From: Pseudoalteromonas spongiae UST010723-006
Lineage (GTDB): Bacteria > Pseudomonadota > Gammaproteobacteria > Enterobacterales > Alteromonadaceae
Direction of reading: 5' to 3'
NCBI RefSeq assembly: GCF_000238255.3
Contig: NZ_CP011039.1
Location: 1,971,001-2,035,000, forward strand
Length of the DNA stretch: 64,000 nucleotides
Shown: positions 1 through 6,651 of the stretch, piece after piece
How positions within the stretch are numbered: the first letter of the stretch is position 1
Layout: every line of letters starts with the position of its first letter
Notes under the pieces: generated by a model
Told to the model about the DNA's origin: nothing
The model's database searches: none
The model's input: only the letters and a program-made list of their open reading frames with translations
Translations under genes and position numbers: made by a program

Positions 1-94
1 AATGACGGTTAAGTAAAGGGGAAAAATAAGAAAATATAACTAACAATCAATGAGAAAGTAAAAACTTAAAAGAAAAACACTGGGAAGTAAAAGA
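1..94. other. Host flank beyond the transposon left end
   Basis: Short AT-rich stretch with no open reading frame. Before the transposon inserted, this DNA would have lain directly after the sequence at 23484-23490, that is, just downstream of the 3' end of ffs. It may hold the original ffs downstream region or terminator, now separated from ffs by the element. No gene is recognised in it. Confidence 0.6.
90..94. repeat. Target site duplication, left copy (AAAGA)
   Basis: The five bases AAAGA directly before the transposon terminus TGTTGTTT are repeated exactly after the other terminus at 23484-23488. A 5-bp duplication is the hallmark of Tn7-family transposition. Confidence 0.88.
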
Positions 95-198
95 TGTTGT
101 TTGAAGTATAAGTTGGCATAGGCATATTTAATTTCATTGAGCTACAACGGCACAACTGAAGTGTAAGTTGACATAATATTGAAGCTTATAATGGCATA
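95..198. repeat. Transposon left end with three candidate TnsB-binding sites
   Basis: After the 8-bp terminus TGTTGTTT, three related 18-bp blocks occur in one orientation: 103-120, 158-175 and 181-198. They share GAAG..TA...T...CATA (for example GAAGTATAAGTTGGCATA). The first spacing is wide (55 bp between starts) and the second tight (23 bp). Similar blocks occur inverted at the right end, so these are best read as TnsB sites. Confidence 0.82.
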
Positions 199-298
199 AG
201 GTCAGTAAATACTAAAAAGTTCATAACTGGTTTAAACATCTTTTTTACAGCCTGTGGTCAAAATGGAATCGAAAGAAAGTACTTGAGTGAATAAATTG

Positions 299-509
299 TA
301 CTAGCCCAGACGAGTCTGTGACTAAATCTGTGCAAGTTCCTATCAACCAATCCTTTGAGGATTTAAGATAGGTAGTTATGAACAAGAAAGAATTTGAAGC
401 GTTTGCTAAGCAAGCTGCTAAATCAACTAAAACAGAAGCTGACTTAACAGACTTCCGAAAAATGTTATCTAAGGTGTACTAGCTCAGACTTAATCTGTCA
501 GAATTGATT
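299..509 (+). mobile_element. Small IS256-type derivative or remnant inside the left end
   Basis: The block starts TGTACTAGCCCAGAC near 299 and a related TGTACTAGCTCAGAC occurs near 475. Between them is the first ~33 codons of an IS256-family transposase. The rest of the transposase is missing, so this looks like an internally deleted, non-autonomous copy or a fragment. The exact ends and any target duplication are not clear. Confidence 0.45.
378..482 (+). pseudogene. Truncated IS256-family transposase N-terminus (34 codons)
   Basis: An ATG at 378 follows a fair ribosome-binding region (TAAGATAGG) and opens a 34-codon frame whose peptide begins MNKKEFEAFAKQAAKS, continues through a TEADLTDFRKML motif and stops after LSKVY. 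This matches the well-conserved N-terminus of IS256/mutator-type transposases, which normally run on to roughly 400 residues with a DDE catalytic domain. None of that domain is here, so the product cannot transpose anything. Family assignment is from recognition of the N-terminal motif. Confidence 0.6.
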
Positions 510-532
510 TTTAGGCTTTGATCAAATCTCAC

Positions 533-556
533 AAGCTCAGCGCGCGCCGAGCTTTT
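533..556 (+). terminator. Rho-independent terminator reading rightward
   Basis: AAGCTC (533-538) pairs with GAGCTT (549-554) around a GC-rich loop and is followed by a short T run. It lies between the IS remnant and the 3' end of the leftward gene at 583, so it would stop plus-strand transcription from the transposon end before the cargo genes. Confidence 0.5.
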
Positions 557-582
557 TGTTATACATTTTTTCTATGGCGAAC

Positions 583-1329
583 CTATACGATTAGGTACTG
601 TTCACCATCTTTATTTAACTTATATTTAGCCAATTGACCGACTTTACCATTTTGAGTTTGGACGATATCGTTACTCACACCTAATTCACCATACTCTGTC
701 TTGTATCCATTCCCATCAAGAGTACTTCCGTTTGGAAGCACAATTTTTGCGGGTGACTCACTTGACTGCGGCCCAGTGGCTTTTTCTTGAGTACTTTCAC
801 CAAAGTACTCTCCTACCTTAGCGAATACAGCCCCAGCTCCCTGAACTGTTTTCTTGACTGCTACAGGCTTTGATTGACTATTCACTCCAAAAAGTGTGGG
901 TTGATTGTTGTAAACTGCGAACCCATATATACTCTTAATTGAATTCCATGGTTTGGGTTGTCCTATCTGATAGGTTGAGTAACTAGCCATTAAATTTTGC
1001 AACGCAATAATTTGTTGTTGCTGAATCCATTGATATCGTTGCATCTGATAACGAATTAGTTGCCGTCTCCATTCTGCCATAGCTTTTTGATAGGCTAACA
1101 ACTCACTGTAATAAGCCATTTTTTGGTAACTGGCGTTATAATAATAGTTCTGCGCGTAAGCTGACGGGATAATACTAAAATCTTTTCTCGGAAGGATAAC
1201 TTTCAAATCACCTTCAATTGAAGGAAGAACAAGCTCTACTCCACCATTGAAAATATCAAAAAGCAGTGAGAAACTGGTACACGACAAACCTAGAGCCGCG
1301 CTATTTTTTAAAAACTTTCTACGATTCAT
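583..1329 (-). CDS. Tat-exported protein of unknown function (248 aa)
   Basis: I do not recognise a family. The chosen ATG at 1329 follows a GGGGGG Shine-Dalgarno-like run and gives an N-terminus MNRRKFLKNSAALG that fits a twin-arginine (Tat) signal, followed by a hydrophobic stretch and a likely AYAQ cleavage region near residue 60. A Tyr/Gln-rich helical segment comes next (roughly residues 60-120), then a hydrophilic C-terminal half with Gly-rich turns. An in-frame extension to 1398 lacks these start features and overlaps the preceding gene. The gene lies 13 bases after 1343-2023, so the two exported proteins are probably co-transcribed and may work together in the envelope. Confidence 0.7.
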   Translation of the reverse strand: MNRRKFLKNSAALGLSCTSFSLLFDIFNGGVELVLPSIEGDLKVILPRKDFSIIPSAYAQNYYYNASYQKMAYYSELLAYQKAMAEWRRQLIRYQMQRYQWIQQQQIIALQNLMASYSTYQIGQPKPWNSIKSIYGFAVYNNQPTLFGVNSQSKPVAVKKTVQGAGAVFAKVGEYFGESTQEKATGPQSSESPAKIVLPNGSTLDGNGYKTEYGELGVSNDIVQTQNGKVGQLAKYKLNKDGEQYLIV

Positions 1330-1342
1330 ATTTACATCCCCC

Positions 1343-2023
1343 CTATTTATACTTCTTAATTGAAATAAATTGACTTCCACTTTCAACAAGCAGACCATAC
1401 TCTTTACCTGTGAGGAAGTACCTTGCTATGTTAAACTCACCTTGCAAATTATCATCAAACTGCAAATAGAACTCATCGCTTTTACTAACATGCTTAAACC
1501 CTTCGCCTGATGGCAGCTCAAAAACTTCATCGTTAAGCGCGTATTTAAGAATTACTGGTGTTTGGTTGTATATTAGAATTTCTTTTCCAATTTTTACTTC
1601 TATTGGTTTGACGTTTTCAATTTCTTTTGGAATTTCCACTTTTTTTGCTGGCGGCGTTTTACTTAGTTTTACTAAACCTTCCTTTTGGGCTTTCTCAAGC
1701 TCTTTTTGTAACTGCTCGGCTGCTACTTGAGACAAGACTGCTGTATTCCCTGAAAAGATCGCGCCCGCCCTCGCTAAGTCTTTTTTTAGCTCACCAGTTT
1801 TAAATGAAACATCTCCAGCCTGTATATATAGAGTATCTTTCTTCAGATCCAAATCTAGAATCTTTTTACCATTTTCAGTTATAGAAACTCTTTTTGGATC
1901 AATTTTAAGCGGCCGCTCCCCTTTTATAGTTGGGATTACTTCGTTTTTGAACCAATCTCCGAGTCCCGCATATGCGGATAGAGAGTAGCTAAAAAGCAAT
2001 ACCAATATTACGAGTTTTTTCAT
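1343..2023 (-). CDS. Sec-exported periplasmic protein of unknown function (226 aa)
   Basis: No family recognised. The ATG at 2023 has a strong upstream AAAAGGAGAT and starts a classic Sec signal peptide, MKKLVILVLLFSYSLSAYA, with a predicted cut before GLGDWF. The mature part is lysine-rich. Its middle (around residues 75-135) is Ala/Gln/Lys-rich and probably helical, and the C-terminal third looks like beta strands. A longer start at 2059 would put twelve residues before the signal and is unlikely. It precedes the Tat-exported gene in the same direction and probably forms a two-gene operon with it. Confidence 0.7.
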   Translation of the reverse strand: MKKLVILVLLFSYSLSAYAGLGDWFKNEVIPTIKGERPLKIDPKRVSITENGKKILDLDLKKDTLYIQAGDVSFKTGELKKDLARAGAIFSGNTAVLSQVAAEQLQKELEKAQKEGLVKLSKTPPAKKVEIPKEIENVKPIEVKIGKEILIYNQTPVILKYALNDEVFELPSGEGFKHVSKSDEFYLQFDDNLQGEFNIARYFLTGKEYGLLVESGSQFISIKKYK

Positions 2024-2218
2024 TTTTGATATCTCCTTTTTCAGTGAGGTTTCCTTCATTGCGATTTGTATAACAGTTTAAAATCGACCCGTTGGGGTGT
2101 TTTCTCAAATATAGTGGCACCTGATTGCAAATTGGAAATAAAGTCAGTTCTGAAAAAATATATTTCTAATGACCGCGCACGCCCTGAGCTATTCATCAGC
2201 AGTGTAAAGCTGCTACAA

Positions 2219-2494
2219 TTAAAGATACACTTGGTTATATTTAATGTTTAACCGTATAGGTAGGCTTTTAAGGAGCCTTTCCAACTTGCTTCTAGACCAC
2301 TTCAGCTCTCCACCAATTGTAATAATTGAATATGAGTGATCGGGTTTTCTCTTTAGAAAATTACTAAGTATTGTGTATCCAAGAGTGAGTTTGTGCTTTA
2401 TAACTTGATACACTTCTACTATTTTTTCATTTGCTAACCATATAGTTAGGGCTGAAAGTGTGGCATAAACCACATGTAACATTTTGAATTCCAT
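2219..2494 (-). CDS. Small membrane-anchored protein, paralogue of 3008-3298 (91 aa)
   Basis: Function unknown. The ATG at 2494 follows TTGGAG with six-base spacing, the same arrangement as in its paralogue. The N-terminus MEFKMLHVVYATLSALTIW is a single hydrophobic segment. After a basic linker, the C-terminal ~45 residues (ILSNFLKRKP, then LKWSRSKLERLLKSLP) look like a small helix-turn-helix or winged-helix fold. The second copy shares MEFK, the hydrophobic AT.S..T.W pattern, a LK..P turn and L.W....L.R..K..P.R..IK. A membrane-tethered DNA-binding or sensor role is possible but is only inference. Confidence 0.6.
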   Translation of the reverse strand: MEFKMLHVVYATLSALTIWLANEKIVEVYQVIKHKLTLGYTILSNFLKRKPDHSYSIITIGGELKWSRSKLERLLKSLPIRLNIKYNQVYL

Positions 2495-2509
2495 TTTAAT
2501 CTCCAACAT

Positions 2510-3007
2510 CCTTTCGAATAAAAGTATTGAACAGATTAAGCAAAATTCAAGTTAATCTGTAACTAAAGCTCAGAAAACGTTTTTTTACAAATTTATTCCC
2601 AAGGCTTTGGGCTCTTTTAATTCGTTCATTGCGTTTATATTCCCTAACGGATCTTCTCCCAAAAAACTAAACATCTTTAATTTTGAAAATGAATTGATTA
2701 TTGGGTTGCTAAAGCCAAACAGTTACGGCATAAAAGTAATGAGCTTGAATAAATAAAGCGTATAAGGAAAAGTTAAAACGCATCACTGAAAAGCGAGATA
2801 TCCTAAAATTGGCCACCGCTTTTTTTGAAAGTCAGTCGGCTAACATCTTAAAGTTACTCCCAACGCATAGTATTTCAATGTCATCGTTGGTTTTTTGCGT
2901 TTAATCGGGTATGGTAAGGTTTCCAGCAGAGTTGCTGTCACCTTAATGCAGCATTTACTGTCCCGTTAATGCCCCCTGTGACTAGACATCATATCTGACA
3001 GATTTTG
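2510..3007. other. Intergenic stretch with IS3 remnant
   Basis: About 500 bases between the two paralogous small genes. Apart from the broken IS3-type OrfA fragment at roughly 2690-2850, no intact gene, RNA or clear terminator is seen. The stretch suggests that an insertion sequence once entered between the duplicated genes and then decayed. Confidence 0.45.
2690..2850 (+). pseudogene. Decayed IS3-family transposase OrfA fragment
   Basis: In one plus-strand frame from about 2755, translation gives KAYKEKLKRITEKRDILKLA followed by TAFFESQS. This closely resembles the C-terminal leucine-zipper region of IS3-family OrfA proteins (typically ...ERDILKKATAFFA...). An upstream piece with the pattern DYWVAKAKQLRHKSNELE lies in another frame and ends in a stop, so at least one frameshift is present. 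No start, no OrfB and no clear inverted repeats remain. Confidence 0.5.
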
Positions 3008-3298
3008 TTAGGACTCATATACCTCAACTCTAATACACTTTCCTTTTATACAGACCCGAAATGGCGTTCGCTTAACTACCCTTATTAATTGATTTTGGGT
3101 CCAATTTAACTTCTCACAAGTTGTTTTAATTGACTCCATGTTTTCGGGCGTACTTTTAAGGTAATTGTAAAGCTTTGCGTATTCTTGGTTAGCTTTTAAT
3201 TGCTTAACTTGGGTATTTGATTGGCGAGGTTTGATTAAAGTCCAAAGCGTCATACCAGATATTGTCGCTGCTATTAACTCGGCGATTTTGAATTCCAT
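3008..3298 (-). CDS. Small membrane-anchored protein, paralogue of 2219-2494 (96 aa)
   Basis: Function unknown. The ATG at 3298 follows TTGGAG at six bases. A single N-terminal hydrophobic segment (MEFKIAELIAATISGMTLW) leads into a basic linker and a C-terminal helical region (EKLNWTQNQLIRVVKRTP) that looks like a DNA-binding recognition helix pair, ending with a short RVCIKGKCIRVEV strand. It shares order and spacing of motifs with the copy at 2219-2494, and the DNA just upstream of both genes is also alike (CTCCAAC.TCCT, then GATAAAAGTAT on the plus strand), so gene and leader were duplicated together. Confidence 0.6.
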   Translation of the reverse strand: MEFKIAELIAATISGMTLWTLIKPRQSNTQVKQLKANQEYAKLYNYLKSTPENMESIKTTCEKLNWTQNQLIRVVKRTPFRVCIKGKCIRVEVYES

Positions 3299-3367
3299 GA
3301 TGTTCTCCAACGTCCTGTTGATAAAAGTATCGACAAAATTGCATGGAATTCAAATATTATCTTGTTA

Positions 3368-4150
3368 TCAGCGTTTCTCGCAGGCAACTTCTACAAAGCT
3401 ATTTCCGAGGCCCTGAGACTTCTTTATACGCTCGTTGCGCTCACACTCCCATGCATCGACTGGATCTAAATCAGACCATTCCATCATCATTTTCACAGTT
3501 TCTTCTGGTAGCAAAACCTTATGCTCTTTCATCATATGTAGGTAAACGCGCCCAATATTACCTTTCACATTATCTGCAGGTTCTGCTGTATCAGCTTCAA
3601 AATCAACCTCAAAATCGCACTGTCCATATGCTCGTTTCTCACCCTCGATATTCGCAAAACGAAAGTTGGAACGGTCTCCGTTTAATTCTCCCACAGCAGG
3701 TACAAGATTGTTCATATCATCATGAGCACGCTTAAATTCAGGCACTAGATGATAAGCACACTCTCTTGTCTTATAATTCTTGTTTTTACATATTTGGTAG
3801 TTTTTATAGTTTTTCCACTGGTCTAGATGACCACCAATGATATTTGCAGGCATGATGTGCTCCCACTCTATACGTGACACACGTTTATTTTCTTTTCCTT
3901 TTTTGGTGATGGGGTTTCGTGGCTCATACCCACACGCTTTCGGGTCTATTTTGGTTTCAGTGATGTTGCCATCACTGTCAACATCCTTTATATCATCGAA
4001 TACAAAGTCACATTGACAGTAGAATGTTGTCGAGCGGTCAAAATAAACCTCTTTTTCAGCTTTTGTTTTAGCATTTCGAAAGCTTGTTGGGTAATCAGCA
4101 TAAGCGTTACTACATACTAAAAGCAGCAATGTCGTCAGCATTTTTTTCAT
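3368..4150 (-). CDS. endA: Secreted endonuclease I (EndA/Vvn family DNase), 260 aa
   Basis: A periplasmic or secreted non-specific nuclease that cuts DNA (and often RNA) in a metal-dependent, His-Me-finger reaction. It starts with a clear signal peptide (MKKMLTTLLLLVCSNAYA). The family signature is present: RIEWEHIMPA with the catalytic His, and DMNNLVPAVGELNGDRSN with the metal-binding Asn and the RSN..F motif. Eight cysteines fit the disulfide-rich fold of this family. The length is close to that of E. coli EndA. It is cargo of the transposon, upstream of the small membrane genes and downstream of umuDC. In mobile elements such nucleases may degrade incoming or extracellular DNA, but its role here is not shown by sequence. 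Confidence 0.88.
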   Translation of the reverse strand: MKKMLTTLLLLVCSNAYADYPTSFRNAKTKAEKEVYFDRSTTFYCQCDFVFDDIKDVDSDGNITETKIDPKACGYEPRNPITKKGKENKRVSRIEWEHIMPANIIGGHLDQWKNYKNYQICKNKNYKTRECAYHLVPEFKRAHDDMNNLVPAVGELNGDRSNFRFANIEGEKRAYGQCDFEVDFEADTAEPADNVKGNIGRVYLHMMKEHKVLLPEETVKMMMEWSDLDPVDAWECERNERIKKSQGLGNSFVEVACEKR

Positions 4151-4265
4151 GTCTAAATCGCTTTTTCTGTGTAGGACTAATTTTAAAATTCATTATACAA
4201 AAACAATAAGTTGAGTCTATGGGAGACAATTTAATAGACGCAGCACCTTCGATATCTAAGCTGTA

Positions 4266-5522
4266 TCAGCATTGTATTACTGGTATGTCAGACCAACGTG
4301 TTGTGTATCGTGGCGACAATAAATCCCGTCGCATTTTCCAAGAAGAAGTTTGTTTTTCACTGGCGATTTTGAGCGTATGACTACCAAATCGGTTATTTAT
4401 TTCATCTAAACACTTCATAAGCTCTGGCTTATCTTGAGATTGATTAAACAAGTCTGCTTGATGATGCATTCCGTCTTCAAGTTCTATGGCACCAATGCCA
4501 CATTTATAAAAACGGACACCAGGTTTATATATCGACACTATGACGTTTTTTACAGCGTTAGCGAAAACAGTAGCATCACTTGATGCGACCGGAAACTCAT
4601 GGATAAATGCACGTTTATAGTAATTATTTTCATGTGGTGAGCTATGCGCAAAAATCACTAACCGCTTTGCTAAAGAACCTTGTTTTCTGAGCTTGCGGGA
4701 CACAATAGAGCAATGTGCTGTTAACGCTGATTTGAGTGAATGTATGTCAGTAATACGCTCTCCAAATGAACGTGTAGAGTACACTTCTTTTTTCTTTTGC
4801 TTTACCTCATCCCAAGATAAACAGGCGGTGCCATTTAACTCATTTATGGTTCTTTCCAATACAACACTAAATTGTTTACGCATTATCTTCGCGGGTTGAT
4901 TAGCTAAATCGAGTGCGGTGTGAATGCCCATTATCTTCAGCTTTTTACTGATACGTCTACCTACTCCCCAGACATCTCCAACATCCATCATGCCAAGAAT
5001 ATGTTTGCGTGATGCTTCATTATCAATCACTGCAACCCCATCAAAGCCAGGCAGTTTTTTTGCGGCATGATTTGCTGCTTTTGACAATGTAGCAGTTGGA
5101 CCAAAACCAACACCAACAGGTATCTTAGTTTTACGCCACACACTTCGCCTTATTTCATGGCCATATGCATGCCAATCCTTAACAATGCGATTAAAACCTT
5201 CAAAATGTAAAAAAGACTCATCAATAGAATAGATATATTGATTATCACTATATCGATTTATCTCAGTCATCATGCGCGCACTCAAATCTGCATAGAGTTC
5301 ATAATTAGAAGAGCGCACGACCACATTATGCTTTTTAAGGAAATTCTTTAACTTGAAGTAAGGTTCAAACTTAGGGATTTTTAACTTTCTAGCAATCGGG
5401 CAAACTGCGCAAATACAGCCGTCGTTGTTGGTCAACACAACAACTGGCTTATTCCTAATCGAAGGGTCAAACACCTTCTCTGCACTTGCATAGAAAGCAA
5501 CAGCATCCACTAACGCAAACAT
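4266..5522 (-). CDS. umuC: UmuC-like Y-family DNA polymerase V catalytic subunit, 418 aa
   Basis: Error-prone translesion polymerase that works with processed UmuD' at stalled forks. The palm motif FALVDAVAFYASAEKVF (metal-binding Asp near residue 5) and the YSIDESF motif (catalytic Asp-Glu) are intact. A helix-hairpin-helix region (VGDVWGVGRRISKKLKIMGI) and the little-finger/C-terminal UmuC domain follow. The length matches E. coli UmuC (422). Its start overlaps the end of umuD by 13 bases, so the two are translationally coupled. It is carried as cargo inside the CAST, where it would give SOS mutagenesis to the host. Confidence 0.93.
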   Translation of the reverse strand: MFALVDAVAFYASAEKVFDPSIRNKPVVVLTNNDGCICAVCPIARKLKIPKFEPYFKLKNFLKKHNVVVRSSNYELYADLSARMMTEINRYSDNQYIYSIDESFLHFEGFNRIVKDWHAYGHEIRRSVWRKTKIPVGVGFGPTATLSKAANHAAKKLPGFDGVAVIDNEASRKHILGMMDVGDVWGVGRRISKKLKIMGIHTALDLANQPAKIMRKQFSVVLERTINELNGTACLSWDEVKQKKKEVYSTRSFGERITDIHSLKSALTAHCSIVSRKLRKQGSLAKRLVIFAHSSPHENNYYKRAFIHEFPVASSDATVFANAVKNVIVSIYKPGVRFYKCGIGAIELEDGMHHQADLFNQSQDKPELMKCLDEINNRFGSHTLKIASEKQTSSWKMRRDLLSPRYTTRWSDIPVIQC

Positions 5523-5923
5523 GAAAACACCTCTTTGCTTTTGCGGTGTAAACGTACTGAGCGGCTAACAATGCCTTCTAACTGAAATGTATCTAATTCT
5601 TTAATAACAACGGGGGGGTGATACTGAGACGCGGAAACGAGTAGCCCACGCTCTTTATCGAGGATTTTACACGTAAAGCCACCATTGTAATTGGCAACAA
5701 TAATATCACCGTGACGCACCTCCAAAGCTCTATCAACAATTAATAAATCACCACTAAAAATTCCAACCCCAACCATTGAGTCTCCCGATGCAATACCAAT
5801 AAAAGTTGCGGTTGGATGTTCAACAAGTAGCTCATCTAGAGACAACCCGAGCTCTTGATACTCTGCTGCGGGTGATTCAAAGCCAGTGATACCGGCTTCG
5901 GCTTTAATAGGAATAACGTTCAT
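5510..5923 (-). CDS. umuD: UmuD-like self-cleaving subunit of DNA polymerase V, 137 aa
   Basis: LexA/S24-family serine protease-like protein that cleaves itself when RecA filaments form and then joins UmuC. The catalytic Ser lies in SGDSM (Ser49) and the general-base Lys in FTCK (Lys86), 37 residues apart as in E. coli UmuD (Ser60/Lys97). The cleavage-site region reads ITGFESPAAEY, where E. coli has a Cys-Gly bond, so Thr-Gly replaces it; many relatives use other small residues here. Directly upstream at 5941-5956 is a perfect LexA box. Operon: umuD-umuC. Confidence 0.92.
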   Translation of the reverse strand: MNVIPIKAEAGITGFESPAAEYQELGLSLDELLVEHPTATFIGIASGDSMVGVGIFSGDLLIVDRALEVRHGDIIVANYNGGFTCKILDKERGLLVSASQYHPPVVIKELDTFQLEGIVSRSVRLHRKSKEVFSCLR

Positions 5924-5940
5924 TACTACTACAAATTAAA

Positions 5941-5956
5941 CTGTATATTTATACAG
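5941..5956 (-). promoter_or_regulatory. LexA (SOS) box of umuDC
   Basis: CTGTATATTTATACAG is a perfect CTGT-N8-ACAG palindrome, identical in form to strong gammaproteobacterial LexA sites. It lies 17 bases upstream of the umuD start codon and should overlap the promoter, giving repression by LexA and induction by DNA damage. Confidence 0.93.
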
Positions 5957-6294
5957 TTTAATTTATTTTTTAAATTTTAAAAGTCACTTGTAATCAGAGG
6001 GTGTAAAGTTTCTTTACACGTGAAACTTCATTCACTTTCATTCAAGAAAAAATTTTAGTTAGTTCAAATGGCAAAAGAGCAAGGGGGTACGCAGAACTAA
6101 ACTAGAAGAAAACACTAATATCCTCGATATCAATTAAAAAGGCAGGTTCAGCGGCGCTGAATTTCAGGTTAAATTGATATATTGAAACTATTGTAGAACT
6201 GACGTGCTCTTTTAGCTTAGGCCAACTAATGACAACATAAAAAATAATTATCTCCTTCAACCTAGAAAGTGAAATATGTGTTGCTAACTCAATG
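5957..6294. other. Non-coding stretch between umuDC and the CRISPR array
   Basis: No convincing gene. A short perfect palindrome, GTGTAAA-N5-TTTACAC, lies at 6001-6019 and could be an operator or a hairpin. A 67-codon minus-strand frame at 6102-6305 has no ribosome-binding site, its start lies inside a strong hairpin, and it resembles nothing I know. The area may hold the 3' end of the array transcript. Confidence 0.4.
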
Positions 6295-6316
6295 AGCCCC
6301 AGCAAACACTGGGGCT
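6295..6316 (-). terminator. Strong hairpin directly after the guide-RNA array
   Basis: AGCCCCAG (6295-6302) pairs perfectly with CTGGGGCT (6309-6316) around a six-base loop, starting six bases past the degenerate last repeat in the direction of array transcription (leftward). There is no U run on the minus strand side, so this could be a 3'-end stabilising or pausing hairpin rather than a classic terminator. On the plus strand it is followed by GTTTAATT. Confidence 0.45.
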
Positions 6317-6321
6317 GTTTA

Positions 6322-6530
6322 ATTGGCTTCTACCTTTTCGGCAGTAATATGTCATACGATGTGATTGTTCACTTCCCGACCTAATTTCAGCTACCTATGC
6401 GGCAGGTCACATAAACTCGTTTAACGATAACCTTCACTTTTGATTTACAGCTGCCTATGCGGCAGGTCACGTGCAACTGTCAAACCCGCTTTTTCCGATG
6501 GTATTTACAGCTGCCTATGCGGCAGGTCAC
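6322..6530 (-). CRISPR. Type I-F3 mini-array: two ordinary spacers plus an ffs-directed homing guide flanked by atypical repeats
   Basis: Transcribed leftward. Two identical 28-nt repeats (6503-6530, 6443-6470; reading GTGACCTGCCGCATAGGCAG then CTGTAAAT) are followed by a third with three changes (6383-6410; GGTAG stem arm, CTGAAATT tail) and a strongly diverged one at about 6322-6350. In the last, only the hairpin CTGCC-GAAAA-GGTAG and its position are kept. Spacers are 6471-6502 and 6411-6442 (32 nt each, targets unknown) and 6351-6382 (32-33 nt). The last spacer matches the ffs gene at 23533-23564 in 24 of 32 positions. Keeping the homing guide between variant repeats is a known property of I-F3 elements, thought to reserve it for transposition. 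Confidence 0.92.
6351..6382 (-). ncRNA. Homing guide spacer matching ffs
   Basis: Read on the minus strand from 6382, it begins AGGTCGGGAAGTGAACAATC. The ffs protospacer (minus strand from 23564) begins AGGCCCGGAAGGGAGCAGCC. Mismatches are at guide positions 4, 6, 12, 15, 18, 19, 24 and 28. Positions 6, 12, 18 and 24 are the flipped-out bases of I-F Cascade, and 4 and 19 would be G-U wobbles. This guide accounts for the present insertion site. Confidence 0.9.
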
Positions 6531-6651
6531 TATTAAATTTAGCCTAAAACGATATAAATTCCATACGGTTACCTTAATTTTTAACAAATGACCTTTGTTT
6601 TACCGGCTGCTCGTAACTCTTTGATATACAGCACTCAAAAGCTACCGATAT
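6531..6651 (-). promoter_or_regulatory. CRISPR leader between cas6 and the array
   Basis: About 120 AT-rich bases separate the cas6 stop codon from the first repeat. The array may be transcribed from here or by read-through from the tniQ-cas operon. A possible weak promoter (TTGTTA with a downstream TTATAT) is visible on the minus strand, but spacing and strength are uncertain. Confidence 0.35.

Noticed and set aside
1329..1398. N-terminal extension of the Tat-exported protein
   Set aside because: It overlaps the preceding gene and hides the twin-arginine signal; the start at 1329 has a better ribosome-binding site.
2066..2251. 61-codon plus-strand frame
   Set aside because: No ribosome-binding site, no family resemblance, and it runs into the 3' end of the opposite gene.
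3343..3735. 130-codon plus-strand frame opposite endA
   Set aside because: It lies fully over the well-supported endonuclease I gene and has no signal of its own.
6001..6019. GTGTAAA-N5-TTTACAC palindrome as an Xre operator
   Set aside because: Its sequence is unrelated to the CTAAG-N5-CTTAG operators. It remains an unexplained palindrome near umuD.
6102..6305. 67-codon minus-strand frame before the array
   Set aside because: No ribosome-binding site, its start lies in a strong hairpin, and its content is low-complexity hydrophobic without family resemblance.
6411..6502. The two ordinary spacers as ffs-directed guides
   Set aside because: Neither aligns with the ffs gene at any register I tried; only the last spacer does.
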